Source: Bryobacteraceae bacterium CoA2 C42
Lineage (GTDB): Bacteria; Acidobacteriota; Terriglobia; Bryobacterales; Bryobacteraceae
DNA: 48,809 nucleotides
Assembly: GCA_019931245.1 (NCBI GenBank)
Contig: JAINDL010000090.1
Location: 1 to 48,809, forward strand
Reading direction: 5' to 3'
Shown here: piece by piece, positions 8,109-17,203 of the stretch
Layout of the letters: every line of letters begins with the position of its first letter
How positions within the stretch are numbered: position 1 is the stretch's first letter
The notes under the pieces: model-generated
Database searches by the model: none
Told to the model about the DNA's origin: nothing
The model's input: only the letters and a program-made list of their open reading frames with translations
Position numbers and translations under genes: made by a program

Positions 8109-9476
8109 ATGATCGACCGCCGCACGCTCCTCCTCGCCCCGCTCCCCCTGCTCGCCGCCCCGCCGCGCCGCCCCACCCCCCTCTCCCCCCAAGCCAAAAC
8201 CGAGGATTGGCCTGGCTTTCTCGGCCCGCGCCACAACGGCACCTCGCTCGAAACCAAGCTCAAGCCCCGCTTCCCCGCCGGCGGCCCGCCCCTGCTCTGG
8301 GAACTGCCCAAAGGCACCGGCTACAGCTCTCCCGCCATCGTCGGCGACCGCCTCGTCTTCCTCCACCGCCAGGGCGCGAATGAAGTCGTCGAATGCCTCC
8401 ACCCCGAAACCGGCGAACGCTACTGGCAGCACACCTATTCCACCGCCTTTGAAGACCGCTACGGCTACAACAACGGCCCCCGCTCCAGCCCCGTCATCGT
8501 CGGCGCCCGCGTCTTCACCATCGGCGCCGAAGGCAAGCTCCACTGCCTCGAACTCGCCTCCGGCAAAGTCCTCTGGAAGCGCGATCTGCTCGCCGAATAC
8601 AAAGTCCCGCAGGACTTCTTCGGCGTCGCCTCCACCCCCCTCGCCTGGCAGGACCGGCTCATCATCAACGTCGGCGCCCCCGGCGGGCCCACCGTCATCG
8701 CCCTCGAGCAAACCACCGGCAAGCAGATCTGGGGCGCCGGCAAGGAGTGGGGCGCCAGCTACGCCTCGCCCATCCCCGCCACCATCCACGGCCAGCCCCG
8801 CGTGCTCGTCCTCGCCGGCGGCGAGAGCCGCCCCCCCACCGGCGGCCTCCTCTGCCTCGATCCCCGCAGCGGCAAAGTCGACTTCACCTTCCCGTGGCGC
8901 AGCAAAAGCTACGAGTCCGTCAATGCCTCCTGCCCGGTCGCCATCGGCAACCAGATCTTCATCTCGGCCAGCTACAAAACCGGCGGCGCCCTGCTCGAAG
9001 TGACCCCGGACTTCCAGCCCAAACTCCTCTGGACCACCCCCGAATTCGGTTTGCACTTCAATACGCCCATCCACCAGGACGGCTATCTATACGGCTTCGA
9101 TGGCCGCAACGAACCCGACGCCTCGCTCGCCTGCCTCGAACTGAAAACCGGCAAGATCGCCTGGCGCACCAATCCCGAATGGACGGATACCCTCAGCAAC
9201 GGCGATCAAAGCCGTCAGCAGTTGATGAGTACCTACCGCGGTAACTTACTCCAGGCCGACGGCAGGTATCTCGCCCTCGGCGAGCTCGGCCACTTACTCT
9301 GGATGGAACTGACCCCCAAGGGCTACAAAGAGCTTTCGCGCGCCTGGCTGTTCGCCGCCCGCGAAACCTGGTCTCTGCCCGTGCTCTCCCGCGGTCTGCT
9401 CTACGTCGTGCAGCACAGCCGCGACGTGCTCAAAAACACCCCGCCCCGCCTGCTCTGCTACGACCTGCGCGCCTAA
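8109..9476 (+). CDS. Exported PQQ-like beta-propeller protein
   Basis: 455-residue protein with an N-terminal export signal (MIDRRTLLLAPLPLLAAPP) carrying an Arg pair and a hydrophobic run, so Tat export is possible. The body is built of PQQ/WD-like propeller blades: repeated cores such as SSPAIVGDRLVFL, LHCLELASGKVLWKRDL, VIALEQTTGKQIW and LACLELKTGKIAWRTN, roughly 45-60 residues apart. Proteins of this type (outer membrane protein assembly factor BamB-like or PQQ-like) are common in Acidobacteria and Planctomycetes and mostly have no assigned reaction. No cofactor ligands can be named. It diverges from nikR and overlaps the end of the next, convergent gene by 4 bases. Confidence 0.85.
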   Translation: MIDRRTLLLAPLPLLAAPPRRPTPLSPQAKTEDWPGFLGPRHNGTSLETKLKPRFPAGGPPLLWELPKGTGYSSPAIVGDRLVFLHRQGANEVVECLHPETGERYWQHTYSTAFEDRYGYNNGPRSSPVIVGARVFTIGAEGKLHCLELASGKVLWKRDLLAEYKVPQDFFGVASTPLAWQDRLIINVGAPGGPTVIALEQTTGKQIWGAGKEWGASYASPIPATIHGQPRVLVLAGGESRPPTGGLLCLDPRSGKVDFTFPWRSKSYESVNASCPVAIGNQIFISASYKTGGALLEVTPDFQPKLLWTTPEFGLHFNTPIHQDGYLYGFDGRNEPDASLACLELKTGKIAWRTNPEWTDTLSNGDQSRQQLMSTYRGNLLQADGRYLALGELGHLLWMELTPKGYKELSRAWLFAARETWSLPVLSRGLLYVVQHSRDVLKNTPPRLLCYDLRA

Positions 9477-10582
9477 GGATTCAGCGTTGTTTTCTTGATG
9501 AACTCGACCTCTTCGGCCTGGTACGGCGTTCCGTCGTTACGGAAGATCTCGTGGAACCACACCGCCGGCTGCCGGTCCGTGTAGGGCCGCTTCCAGGAGT
9601 CCCACGGCAGGTGCGTCTGCGTCTTGCCCTGCACGAAGCCCCAGTTCATCATCGCCACGCCCTCTTTCTTCCCGATGGGCAGCGAGCCCGCAAACGTGCT
9701 CCCGTTGCCCCGGGCCATATACTCGGTACACAGAATCGGGCGGTTGAAGCGGCGCAGCGAATCGATGCGCGCCTGCAGCTTCGCCGGGGCCTCGTAGTTA
9801 TGGAAGGAGATCACGTCCGATTGCGTCAGTTGAATCCGCTCCACCGCCGTCAACTTATCGTCGGAACTCCAGTCGCCCTTCCCCACCGCGCTAGTCAGCG
9901 GCTGCGTCGGCTTCTCGTCCCGCGCCCAGTCAAAGGCCAGCGGCAGCAGACGCTCCACGTGTTTCATCTTATCAAGCGGCTCTACTTTCTTGTAACTCGA
10001 ATCATTCCAGTTATCCGGTTCGTTCCAGATATCCCAGCCGAGAATCCGGTTATCCCGCCGGAACGCCCCCACCACGCCCCGCACATAGGCCTCCAGCTTC
10101 GGTGTATCGGAGACCTTCGTCAGCGAAACCGCCCCCGGGCTCTGCACCCAGCCCGAGTTATGCACCCCGGGCTTCGGCGCCGGCTGCCGGCCCGACTGCG
10201 GAAACGGGTCCCAGCAGGAGTCAAACAGCACAAACATCGGCTTGATCTTGTGTTTCTCGGCGATCTCGAGCAGCGTATCAATCCGCCGCAGCAGGCCCTT
10301 CGGATCGTCCTGCCAGAGCAGGTGGTGCAGATAGATCCGCATCGTATTCATGCCGATCGCCTGTGCCATCGCAAACTCCTGCGCAATCTGCCCCGGGCGG
10401 AAACTCTCGCCCTGCCACATCTCCAGTTGGTTGATGGCCGAAGCGGGAATGTAGTTCGCGCCCACCAGCCACGGCCGTTTGGCGTACCAGTTCTTGGCCT
10501 TTTCTTCACTCCAAGGCTTCTTAGCCAGCAGGGAAGCGGCGGCCAACGCCAGGAGAACGGTTGTACGAAACAGAGAACCCAT
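9473..10582 (-). CDS. Secreted glycoside hydrolase, GH5/clan A type
   Basis: Exported (alpha/beta)8-barrel glycosidase of the cellulase/mannanase type. It has a signal peptide (residues 1-20) and a clan A active site: acid/base E188 in GWDIWNEPDN and nucleophile E287 in RPILCTEYMARG, each at the end of a predicted strand and about 100 residues apart. VISFHNYE between them is also typical. The 369 residues match a single catalytic domain without binding modules. ATG 10582 is preferred over an adjacent TTG at 10585. The sugar substrate cannot be told. The gene lies 33 bases from the sulfatase gene on the same strand, so both may act on one sulfated or complex polysaccharide; that is inference. 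Confidence 0.85.
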   Translation of the reverse strand: MGSLFRTTVLLALAAASLLAKKPWSEEKAKNWYAKRPWLVGANYIPASAINQLEMWQGESFRPGQIAQEFAMAQAIGMNTMRIYLHHLLWQDDPKGLLRRIDTLLEIAEKHKIKPMFVLFDSCWDPFPQSGRQPAPKPGVHNSGWVQSPGAVSLTKVSDTPKLEAYVRGVVGAFRRDNRILGWDIWNEPDNWNDSSYKKVEPLDKMKHVERLLPLAFDWARDEKPTQPLTSAVGKGDWSSDDKLTAVERIQLTQSDVISFHNYEAPAKLQARIDSLRRFNRPILCTEYMARGNGSTFAGSLPIGKKEGVAMMNWGFVQGKTQTHLPWDSWKRPYTDRQPAVWFHEIFRNDGTPYQAEEVEFIKKTTLNP

Positions 10583-10615
10583 CAACCAGATTGTACGCAG
10601 TCCGCCCCGCTTTCG

Positions 10616-11986
10616 TCACGCCCGCGCGCCGCGCCAGCCCCGCGCAAACTGCGCCCGCAGCGCCCCCGCCGCCGGCGAATCAATCCGGTTGGTAAACTCG
10701 CCCGGGTCCGCCTCGTGGTCATAAAGCTCCTCCCCGCCGCCCGCGCCCTCCCAGACGATATAACGGTACCGCTCGGTCCGCATCGACCGCCCCACAATCC
10801 GCTCCTCAAACTGCAACTGCGTAAACGCCGCTTTCTTGAACCGGCGGCCCGGCTGCCGCAGCAGCCCCGTCATGCTCTGCCCCTCCAGGTCCTCCGGCGC
10901 CCGCAGCCCGGCCAGGGCGGCCACCGTCGGATAGACATCCACAAACTCGGTCAGCGCCCGCGTCCCCTGTCCGTTGCCCGGCTGCCCGGGCGCGGCCAGC
11001 ACAAACGGCACCCGCGCGTTGGTCTCAAACAGATTCATCTTCTGCCAGTGCGTATGCTCGCCCAGGCTCCAACCGTGGTCGCCCATAAACGCGACAATCG
11101 TATCCTCGCGCAAGCCCAGCCGGTCGAGCGCCCCGAGCACCCGGCCCACCTGCTCGTCCATGTACGACGTCGAGGCGTAGTAGGCCCGCCGGGCCTCCCG
11201 CTGATGCGCCTCCGGCATCTGCATGTGGTTCCACAACTGCGGCCGCACGCCCAGATGCGCCCGCGGAATATCGGCGTGGTCGCCCGGCGGGTTCTCCGCG
11301 AGCTTTATCGTGCCGGCCGGATAGAGATCGAAAAACCGGCTCGGCGCCACCCACGGCAGATGCGGCCGCAGCATCCCCACGCCGAGAAAGAACGGCTCGC
11401 CGCGGTGCTTTTCAAGCAGCGCAATCGCCGCGTCGGCGGCGTTCGTATCCGCCTGCCCCGCGTCCGTCGCCGTCTGCGTCGGCGCCATCCGCATCGCCAG
11501 CCGCTGCCCCGGGCTCTTGTCTTCGAGCCCCGGCGGAGAGAACGAGTGGTGCCATGAGGCCGCGTCCTGAAACCGGTTCGTCCCCACTTCGCCCGGCACG
11601 TTCATGTGGAACAGCTTGCCCACCCGTCCGGCAAAGTAACCGTTATTCTTAAACAGCTGCGGCAGCGTCACCACGCCCGGCCGGTGCACCCGGAAGTCGA
11701 CGTTGTTGCCGAGCACCTTTGTCGAATCCGGCCGCAAGCCCGTCAGCAGCGAAGCCCGGCTCGGCCCGCAGAGCGGAAACTGGCAGTACATCCGGTCAAA
11801 CCGCACGCCCCGCGCCGCCAGGGCGTCAATGTGCGGCGTTTTGACCTGCGGATGGCCGTAGCAGCCGAGCGAGACGTTCAAATCGTCGGCCATCAGAAAC
11901 AGAACATTCTTCGGCCGCCGGGCGCCAATAGCGTTTTTGCGAAACGAAGCCAGTCCGGCCCCGAGCAGGGTGCGGCGAGTGAGCAT
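10616..11986 (-). CDS. Sulfatase, iduronate-2-sulfatase-like
   Basis: Type I sulfatase of 456 residues. The formylglycine motif C-x-P-S-R is present as CGPSR with C73 as the residue to be oxidised. D34-D35 (LMADDLN) and the later GDHGWSLGEHTHW region supply metal ligands. The close spacing GCYGHPQVKTPHIDALA and FPLCGPSRASLLTG resemble iduronate-2-sulfatases. Two arginines and a hydrophobic stretch at the N-terminus (MLTRRTLLGAGLASF) suggest Tat export. ATG 11986 is chosen because the export signal starts there; the frame stays open upstream only over the divergent AlaX gene. The natural sulfated substrate is not known. Confidence 0.9.
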   Translation of the reverse strand: MLTRRTLLGAGLASFRKNAIGARRPKNVLFLMADDLNVSLGCYGHPQVKTPHIDALAARGVRFDRMYCQFPLCGPSRASLLTGLRPDSTKVLGNNVDFRVHRPGVVTLPQLFKNNGYFAGRVGKLFHMNVPGEVGTNRFQDAASWHHSFSPPGLEDKSPGQRLAMRMAPTQTATDAGQADTNAADAAIALLEKHRGEPFFLGVGMLRPHLPWVAPSRFFDLYPAGTIKLAENPPGDHADIPRAHLGVRPQLWNHMQMPEAHQREARRAYYASTSYMDEQVGRVLGALDRLGLREDTIVAFMGDHGWSLGEHTHWQKMNLFETNARVPFVLAAPGQPGNGQGTRALTEFVDVYPTVAALAGLRAPEDLEGQSMTGLLRQPGRRFKKAAFTQLQFEERIVGRSMRTERYRYIVWEGAGGGEELYDHEADPGEFTNRIDSPAAGALRAQFARGWRGARA

Positions 11987-12007
11987 GGGGGCACGATACC
12001 ATGAACC

Positions 12008-12748
12008 ATGCTCCCGCCCACCCGGCGCCTGTACTGGATCGATGATCATGCCCTCGAAGCCACGGCGACGGTCCTGGCCGTGCGCGACGACGCCGTGGCC
12101 CTCGACCAGACCTGCTTCTATCCCGGCGGCGGCGGCCAGCCCTGCGACCATGGCACCCTGACCCTCCCGGGCGGTGCCGTCCTGCCCATCAGCCGTATCG
12201 ACCCCGACCCCGGCCGCGTCTTCTGGCACCACGCCGCCCACCCCGAACTCGCCCCCGGCCTCCCCGTCACCCTCCGCGTCGACGCCGCCCGGCGCCTCGC
12301 CCTCACGCGGTATCACACCGTCCTCCACGTGCTCAACACCATCGCCCTCCGCGACCACGGCGCCTGGATCACCGGCGCCCAGATCGAGGCCTCCTACTCC
12401 CGCATCGACTTCCATTGGGAGGGCTTCTCGCCGGCTCTCTGCGCGGGCCTGGCCGAAAAGGTCAACGCCGTCCTCGCGCGTAACCTGCCGCTCCACGCCC
12501 GCTACCTGCCCGAAGACGAGTTCCGCGCCCGTCCCGATCTTCTCCGAACGCTCGAAGTCTCTCCGCCCGTCATCGACGGTAAGGTCCGCGTGGTCGCCAT
12601 CGAGTCGTTCGACGAACAGGCCTGCGGCGGGACGCATGTTCCGACGACCGCCCACGTCGGCCGCTTCACCATCTACCGGACCGAAAACAAAGGCCGCCTC
12701 AACAAGCGGCTCTATGTGCGGCTCGATGATACTCTGGAAGGACCATGA
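12008..12748 (+). CDS. alaX: Alanyl-tRNA editing protein AlaX
   Basis: Free-standing editing enzyme that hydrolyses mischarged Ser- or Gly-tRNA(Ala). The zinc site is complete: H103 and H107 in YHTVLHVLN, and C206 and H210 in DEQACGGTHV. The N-terminal part contains the glycine motif CFYPGGGGQPCDHG (residues 36-49) of larger AlaX forms. At 246 residues it is the longer, two-domain kind. It overlaps the next gene by 4 bases (ATGA at 12745-12748), so the two are probably co-transcribed. All key residues are visible. Confidence 0.93.
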   Translation: MLPPTRRLYWIDDHALEATATVLAVRDDAVALDQTCFYPGGGGQPCDHGTLTLPGGAVLPISRIDPDPGRVFWHHAAHPELAPGLPVTLRVDAARRLALTRYHTVLHVLNTIALRDHGAWITGAQIEASYSRIDFHWEGFSPALCAGLAEKVNAVLARNLPLHARYLPEDEFRARPDLLRTLEVSPPVIDGKVRVVAIESFDEQACGGTHVPTTAHVGRFTIYRTENKGRLNKRLYVRLDDTLEGP

Positions 12749-13107
12749 CGAAAAACGTGCTGGGCACCGCGCTCCAAACCTGCTGCACCGATCCGCTGAC
12801 GGGCTTCTATCGCGACGGGAAATGCAACACCGGCCCCGAAGATCTCGGTAAGCACACCGTCTGCGCCATCGTCACCGAAGAGTTCCTGCGCCATCAGGTG
12901 GCGGTGGGTAACGACCTGGTGACGCCCCGGCCCGAATGGGGCTTTCCCGGTCTCAAGCCCGGCGATGGCTGGTGCGTCTGCGTCGAACGCTGGAAGCAGT
13001 CTTACGACGCCGGTATCGTTGCGCCGGTGCGCCTCGAAGCGACCCACGAAAAGGCTCTTGAAGTGGTTACGCTCGAAATGCTGCTAAAAGGAACCCGCCT
13101 CAACTAG
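12745..13107 (+). CDS. DUF2237 family protein
   Basis: 120-residue cytosolic protein of the DUF2237 family, whose biochemical role is unknown. Visible family features are the cysteine-rich start (LQTCCTDPLTGFYRDGKCNT), the block LGKHTVCAIVTEEFL, and PGDGWCVCVERWKQ near residue 75; several cysteines are conserved and might bind metal or form a redox centre. Length is typical. It starts inside the last codons of alaX (ATGA overlap), which suggests translational coupling. The gene ends 63 bases before the convergent GT9-like gene; that short gap shows no convincing terminator. Confidence 0.88.
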   Translation: MTKNVLGTALQTCCTDPLTGFYRDGKCNTGPEDLGKHTVCAIVTEEFLRHQVAVGNDLVTPRPEWGFPGLKPGDGWCVCVERWKQSYDAGIVAPVRLEATHEKALEVVTLEMLLKGTRLN

Positions 13108-13170
13108 CGCAGCCCTGCTCTCCAGCTCAAGCTTCCGACGGACCGGCGGCCCGGCCCTCGCGTACCCCCG

Positions 13171-14304
13171 CTACGCCGAACGCGCCTCCACCAGCGCCGC
13201 CCGGCCCTCCACCGCCCACGGGCGCCAGCGTTCCACAAACCGGCGATTCGGCGCCCCGGCAAACACCGTAATCTGCCGCACCCCGCACGCCGCCGCCACG
13301 TGCTGGCCGGCGCTGTCGTAGCCAATGTACAAGCGGCTCGCGCGAATCGCCTCGGCAAACGGGGCGAACGAACCCTGCCACGTATACAACGCCCCCCGGC
13401 AGCTCTGTTCGAGCGCTTCGGCGCGCGCCGTCTCCTCGCCGCCGCCGCCCTTGTCGAGCAGCACCGAATGGCCCTGGTCGAGCAAGCCCTGCACCAGCCG
13501 CCGCTCGAAATCCCCGCTCAGCCGCTTGGCCGGATTCTCACCCACCCCCAGCGAAATCGTCACGTCCGTCGGCGGCACCCAGTTGGTGACCGCTGGCGCG
13601 ATGAATGGCTTCGTTTCGCAATTCAGCCTCTCGCGCAGGAACGCGCACGCCAGCGCCGCGATCGGCTCGCTCGACTCCGGCCGGTAGGCCCGGGAAGGGA
13701 AGAACAGGTACCGCTCCGGCGGCCCGAACGGCAGCAGACCCAACTGCGACAGCCGGCTGTCGGCGTCGAAGACTACCGTGCCAGGCCGGTCCAACTGCCC
13801 AGCCAGCGCCAGCCCCACCGCCACCCGCTCCCGCAGCAGCGCCGTCCGCCCGTAGCGCAGCGGCAGATGGCCCGCCCGCTCCTCAAACAGCTCGTAGTTT
13901 TTCAAATTGCCAGCGAACAGAATTTCGGCATCCGGATACACCGCCGCCGCCGCGGCCAGAAACGGGCTGACGACGGCCACATCGGCTCCGAGCGTCACCC
14001 GCGAAAGCACCACCACCCGGCGCGGCTTCTCCTCCGTCGGCCGGCCCAGGCTGCGATGCCGCCGCAGCAGCGCCTCGGCCTTGAGCTCGGGCGCCACGCG
14101 TTCGAGCAGCCGGGCGAAGGTATCGAGATACGCCTCGGCCAGCCGCGGCTCAAACGAATCCGACAGCGGCTCAATCAACTCGCCAAAAAGCGACCGCGTC
14201 CCCTCCGGCGCCTCGGCCTCCGCCACCAGGGCATCGACCACCGCGTCCGGGACCCGCTCGCCCCGGACGCAGTAACTCCACGCCTTATGCGGAGTACTTA
14301 CCAA
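13171..14304 (-). CDS. Glycosyltransferase family 9-like protein
   Basis: 377-residue protein resembling ADP-heptose:LPS heptosyltransferases (GT9) in its second half: [42 protein letters not shown]-type nucleotide-sugar domain start (about residues 247-290) and [30 protein letters not shown] (about 310-340), where GT9 enzymes bind the donor. The N-terminal 80 residues match nothing I recognise. The start taken is TTG 14304, inside the end of mtnP, because GGAG stands 7 bases before it. It is the last gene of the seven-gene leftward operon. Function as a glycosyltransferase is probable; acceptor unknown. Confidence 0.65.
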   Translation of the reverse strand: MVSTPHKAWSYCVRGERVPDAVVDALVAEAEAPEGTRSLFGELIEPLSDSFEPRLAEAYLDTFARLLERVAPELKAEALLRRHRSLGRPTEEKPRRVVVLSRVTLGADVAVVSPFLAAAAAVYPDAEILFAGNLKNYELFEERAGHLPLRYGRTALLRERVAVGLALAGQLDRPGTVVFDADSRLSQLGLLPFGPPERYLFFPSRAYRPESSEPIAALACAFLRERLNCETKPFIAPAVTNWVPPTDVTISLGVGENPAKRLSGDFERRLVQGLLDQGHSVLLDKGGGGEETARAEALEQSCRGALYTWQGSFAPFAEAIRASRLYIGYDSAGQHVAAACGVRQITVFAGAPNRRFVERWRPWAVEGRAALVEARSA

Positions 14305-15145
14305 CCAGCAGCTCCAGCTTCTTCTTGGTCGCCTCCGGCCACACGCTCCGGTCGGTGATAATGGCGTTCTTCAACGCCGAATGGCACTTACAGCTCACCT
14401 CGGCCGGCATCGCCGCCACCGCCTCGGCCACCAGCTTGGCGGCGTTATCGGCGTTCTGGTGCAGCACCTTGATGATGTCCTCCACCGTCACATGGTCGTG
14501 CTCTTCGTGCCAGCAGTCATAGTCGGTCACCATGGCGACGGTCGTGTAGCAGATCTCGGCCTCGCGGGCCAGCTTAGCCTCCTGCAGGTTCGTCATGCCG
14601 ATCACGTCCATGCCCCACGAGCGGTAGATGTTACTCTCGGCCTTGGTCGAGAACGCCGGACCCTCCATGCAGAGGTAAGTGCCGCCTAACTTGGCCGTAA
14701 TGCCGGCCCGCTGCGCCGCCCCGTGCACCACCTGCGCCAGTTCCTCGCAAACCGGGTGGCCAAACGAGATGTGAGCCACAATCCCTTCGCCGAAGAAGGT
14801 CGAAATCCGGCCCCGCGTCCGGTCAAAAAACTGATCCGGAATCACGAACTCGGTCGGATGATGCTCCTCCTTCATCGACCCCACCGCGCTCAGCGAAATA
14901 ATATGATCGACGCCCAGCATCTTCATACCGAAGATGTTGGCGCGGTAGTTCAACTCCGATGGCGTCAGCCGGTGCCCCCGCCCGTGCCGCGGCAAAAACG
15001 CCACGTCCCGGCCGCCGAGTTTGCCGACGATATAGGCATCCGACGGATCGCCGAAGGGCGTCTCCAGCCGGACCTCCTGCTTCTCTGTGAAGCCGGGCAT
15101 GTTATAAAGCCCGCTTCCTCCAATGATTCCGATCTGTGCTCGCAA
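14285..15145 (-). CDS. mtnP: S-methyl-5'-thioadenosine phosphorylase
   Basis: Cleaves methylthioadenosine with phosphate to adenine and methylthioribose-1-phosphate, in methionine salvage. Family signs are [10 protein letters not shown] at the N-terminus, [20 protein letters not shown] (residues about 53-72), [16 protein letters not shown] and [20 protein letters not shown]. The [14 protein letters not shown] stretch carries the two aspartates that select adenine-type nucleosides in MTA phosphorylases. 286 residues is normal. The start is TTG 15145, supported by GGGAG 5 bases upstream and by IGIIGG placement. It lies 13 bases after the Gfo/Idh gene and overlaps the GT9-like gene by 20 bases. 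Confidence 0.94.
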   Translation of the reverse strand: MRAQIGIIGGSGLYNMPGFTEKQEVRLETPFGDPSDAYIVGKLGGRDVAFLPRHGRGHRLTPSELNYRANIFGMKMLGVDHIISLSAVGSMKEEHHPTEFVIPDQFFDRTRGRISTFFGEGIVAHISFGHPVCEELAQVVHGAAQRAGITAKLGGTYLCMEGPAFSTKAESNIYRSWGMDVIGMTNLQEAKLAREAEICYTTVAMVTDYDCWHEEHDHVTVEDIIKVLHQNADNAAKLVAEAVAAMPAEVSCKCHSALKNAIITDRSVWPEATKKKLELLVGKYSA

Positions 15146-15158
15146 GAGTGCTCCCGAA

Positions 15159-16349
15159 TTAAACGATTTCTTCTTTCACCGGATCCCACCGCAGCGTACG
15201 CCCCTGCCGGTAGCTTTCCACCGCCATCCGGCAGGCGATCGAGATGCGGTAGCCCAACTCCACCGGACAGGCCGGTTCGGCCAACCCGCGCACGGCGTCA
15301 AAGAAGTTCAGCATGTGCGCGTTGGGCGTGGTCTTGGTCAGGCCCATCATCTCTTTGGCCTGCGGCCGGTTCACCTTCTCGGGCAGGTAGCGGATCTGCT
15401 GGCCGCGCCGGATGGTCCCTTCGGTGCCGAGCACATCCTCGGCAAAGCCCCGCTGGCCGTTGCCAAAACCGGAGATCCAACTGAACAGGATCTCCTCGGG
15501 ATGCTCCATGGTCACCGTCATCGTGTCCGGCACCTCGCGCCCGTCCTTCCACAGGTAGACGCCCCCGGTCATGGTCACCGCCTTGGGGATCTGCAGGTGC
15601 AGCACCTTGTACCAGATCGACAGCTGGTGGCACATGTTCTCATAGACGTTGCCGCCCGAATAATCCCAATAAAACCGCCAGTTCGCGTAGCGGTTGGCGT
15701 CGAAATCGCGCTTCGGCCCCTCACCCTGAAACTGGTTCCACAGAATGTTCTCGGGCGTCATGTCCGGATACACCGGCCGCGACCACTGCGGCTTGCCGTG
15801 CGGCGTGTTGCGGAACATGTCGGCGGCGATCATGGTGATCTTGCCGAGCGAGTTCTGGCCGAGCCACGTCCTGGCGTCCTCCACCATCCCGGTCGAAACG
15901 TGCTGATGCCCAATCGTCACGGCCAGCTTCTTATGCTTTTCGTGCGCGGCCCGCATCCGCTTGGCGTGGTCTACGGTGAACGCCATCGTCTTTTCCTGGT
16001 AGACGTGTTTGCCCGCCTCGAGCGCCGCCGTGAAGTGCTCGCAGTGCAGGTGCTGCGGGGTGGCGATCAGCACGGCATCGACGTTCTTGTCCTCGAGCAG
16101 ATACCGGTAGTCGAGGTAGGTCTTGGCCGTGGGAACCAGCGTCTTGCCCGCCTCTAAGCGCGCCGTGTAGATGTCAGCAAAAGCCGTCATCTCCACATTG
16201 GGGGCCGCCATCGCCGCGTGGACAATTTCCATGCCGCGGGCCCCCGCGCCGATGATGCCCACTCGCACGCGGTCGTTGGCGCCCAGCACGGAGACGCCGC
16301 TTGCGAGGCCCGTGGCTACTTTGCCGAGAAAATTACGTCGGGAATCCAT
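15159..16349 (-). CDS. Tat-exported Gfo/Idh/MocA-family oxidoreductase
   Basis: NAD(P)-dependent sugar-type dehydrogenase fold with an N-terminal Tat signal ([18 protein letters not shown]). The Rossmann nucleotide-binding motif follows at once ([18 protein letters not shown], residues about 28-46), then the family's [14 protein letters not shown] region, where Gfo/Idh/MocA proteins carry the E-K-P motif; here Pro is replaced by Thr. A secreted form that keeps a tightly bound cofactor is common in Bacteroidetes, Planctomycetes and Acidobacteria. 396 residues. ATG 16349 has GAGGT 4 bases upstream, overlapping the aroE-like stop. Substrate unknown. Confidence 0.87.
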   Translation of the reverse strand: MDSRRNFLGKVATGLASGVSVLGANDRVRVGIIGAGARGMEIVHAAMAAPNVEMTAFADIYTARLEAGKTLVPTAKTYLDYRYLLEDKNVDAVLIATPQHLHCEHFTAALEAGKHVYQEKTMAFTVDHAKRMRAAHEKHKKLAVTIGHQHVSTGMVEDARTWLGQNSLGKITMIAADMFRNTPHGKPQWSRPVYPDMTPENILWNQFQGEGPKRDFDANRYANWRFYWDYSGGNVYENMCHQLSIWYKVLHLQIPKAVTMTGGVYLWKDGREVPDTMTVTMEHPEEILFSWISGFGNGQRGFAEDVLGTEGTIRRGQQIRYLPEKVNRPQAKEMMGLTKTTPNAHMLNFFDAVRGLAEPACPVELGYRISIACRMAVESYRQGRTLRWDPVKEEIV

Positions 16350-16356
16350 AACAACC

Positions 16357-17199
16357 TCACGATTCTACCATCGCCTTCCGCAGCGTCTGCTTCATGACCG
16401 CTTCGTCCGGCGCCACGCCGGTCCACATCGTAAATCCAATGACGCCCTGATAAACCAGCATCGTCAACCCGTCGAGCGTCGGGAGCCCCCGCGCCTGCGC
16501 CGCGGCCAGAAACTTCGTCACGGGCGGGTTGAACACCGCGTCGGCCACCAGACACCGCGCCCGGCCGAGGTCCACATCCGGCATCCAGTCCACGTTCGGG
16601 TACAGGCCGAGCGAGGTGGCGTTGACGAGCAGGTCCGTCTCCGGGCCCACCGCGTACTGGACCCGCCACGGCACGAAGCGGATGGGTCCGTGCGGCTGCA
16701 GATCCTCCACCATCGGCGCGGCGCGCTCCACGGACCGGTTGACGACAATCAACTCCTCCACCCCGGCCAGCAGCAACTCGGTGGCAATCGCCCGCGCCGC
16801 GCCCCCCGCCCCAAGCAGCACCACGCGTTTGCCCCGCGGGTCCATGCCGGCATCGTGCGTCATGCCCCGCAGAAAGCCCTTGCCGTCGGTGTTTTCGCCG
16901 ATGAACCGGTCGCCTTCCCGGCGCACGGTGTTGACGGCGCCGATGATCCGGGCCTCCTTCGATAGCTCGTCGAGCAGCGGCAGCACGGCCACTTTGTGGG
17001 GAATCGTGCAATTGAAGCCGCGGAAGCCCATGGCCCGCGCGCCGCGCACCGCATCGACAAGCCCGCCCGGGTCCACCTCAATCGTCAGGTACCGCCAGGG
17101 CAACCCCGCCGCGGCGAAGGCCGCTTCCTGCATCACGCCGGTGGGGTTCTCCGCTACCGGCTGGCCGAAACAGGCCACCAGTTCTGCTTTAAAGTTCAT
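16357..17199 (-). CDS. Shikimate dehydrogenase-like protein (AroE family, atypical)
   Basis: 280-residue member of the shikimate/quinate dehydrogenase family, which reduces 3-dehydroshikimate with NADPH in the aromatic pathway. Catalytic K69 (NCTIPHK), N90 (GAVNTV) and D105 (NTDGKGF) are present, as are the Rossmann motif GAGGAARA and the C-terminal Gln in LTMLVYQG. The substrate-anchoring Ser-x-Ser near the N-terminus is not: where family members have HSxSP, this protein has ENPTG (N18, T20). It may therefore be a functional variant or an AroE-like enzyme with another substrate, and no gene symbol is given. It sits 4 bases after the upstream gene and 7 before the next, inside one operon. Confidence 0.82.
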   Translation of the reverse strand: MNFKAELVACFGQPVAENPTGVMQEAAFAAAGLPWRYLTIEVDPGGLVDAVRGARAMGFRGFNCTIPHKVAVLPLLDELSKEARIIGAVNTVRREGDRFIGENTDGKGFLRGMTHDAGMDPRGKRVVLLGAGGAARAIATELLLAGVEELIVVNRSVERAAPMVEDLQPHGPIRFVPWRVQYAVGPETDLLVNATSLGLYPNVDWMPDVDLGRARCLVADAVFNPPVTKFLAAAQARGLPTLDGLTMLVYQGVIGFTMWTGVAPDEAVMKQTLRKAMVES

Positions 17200-17203
17200 G
17201 AGC

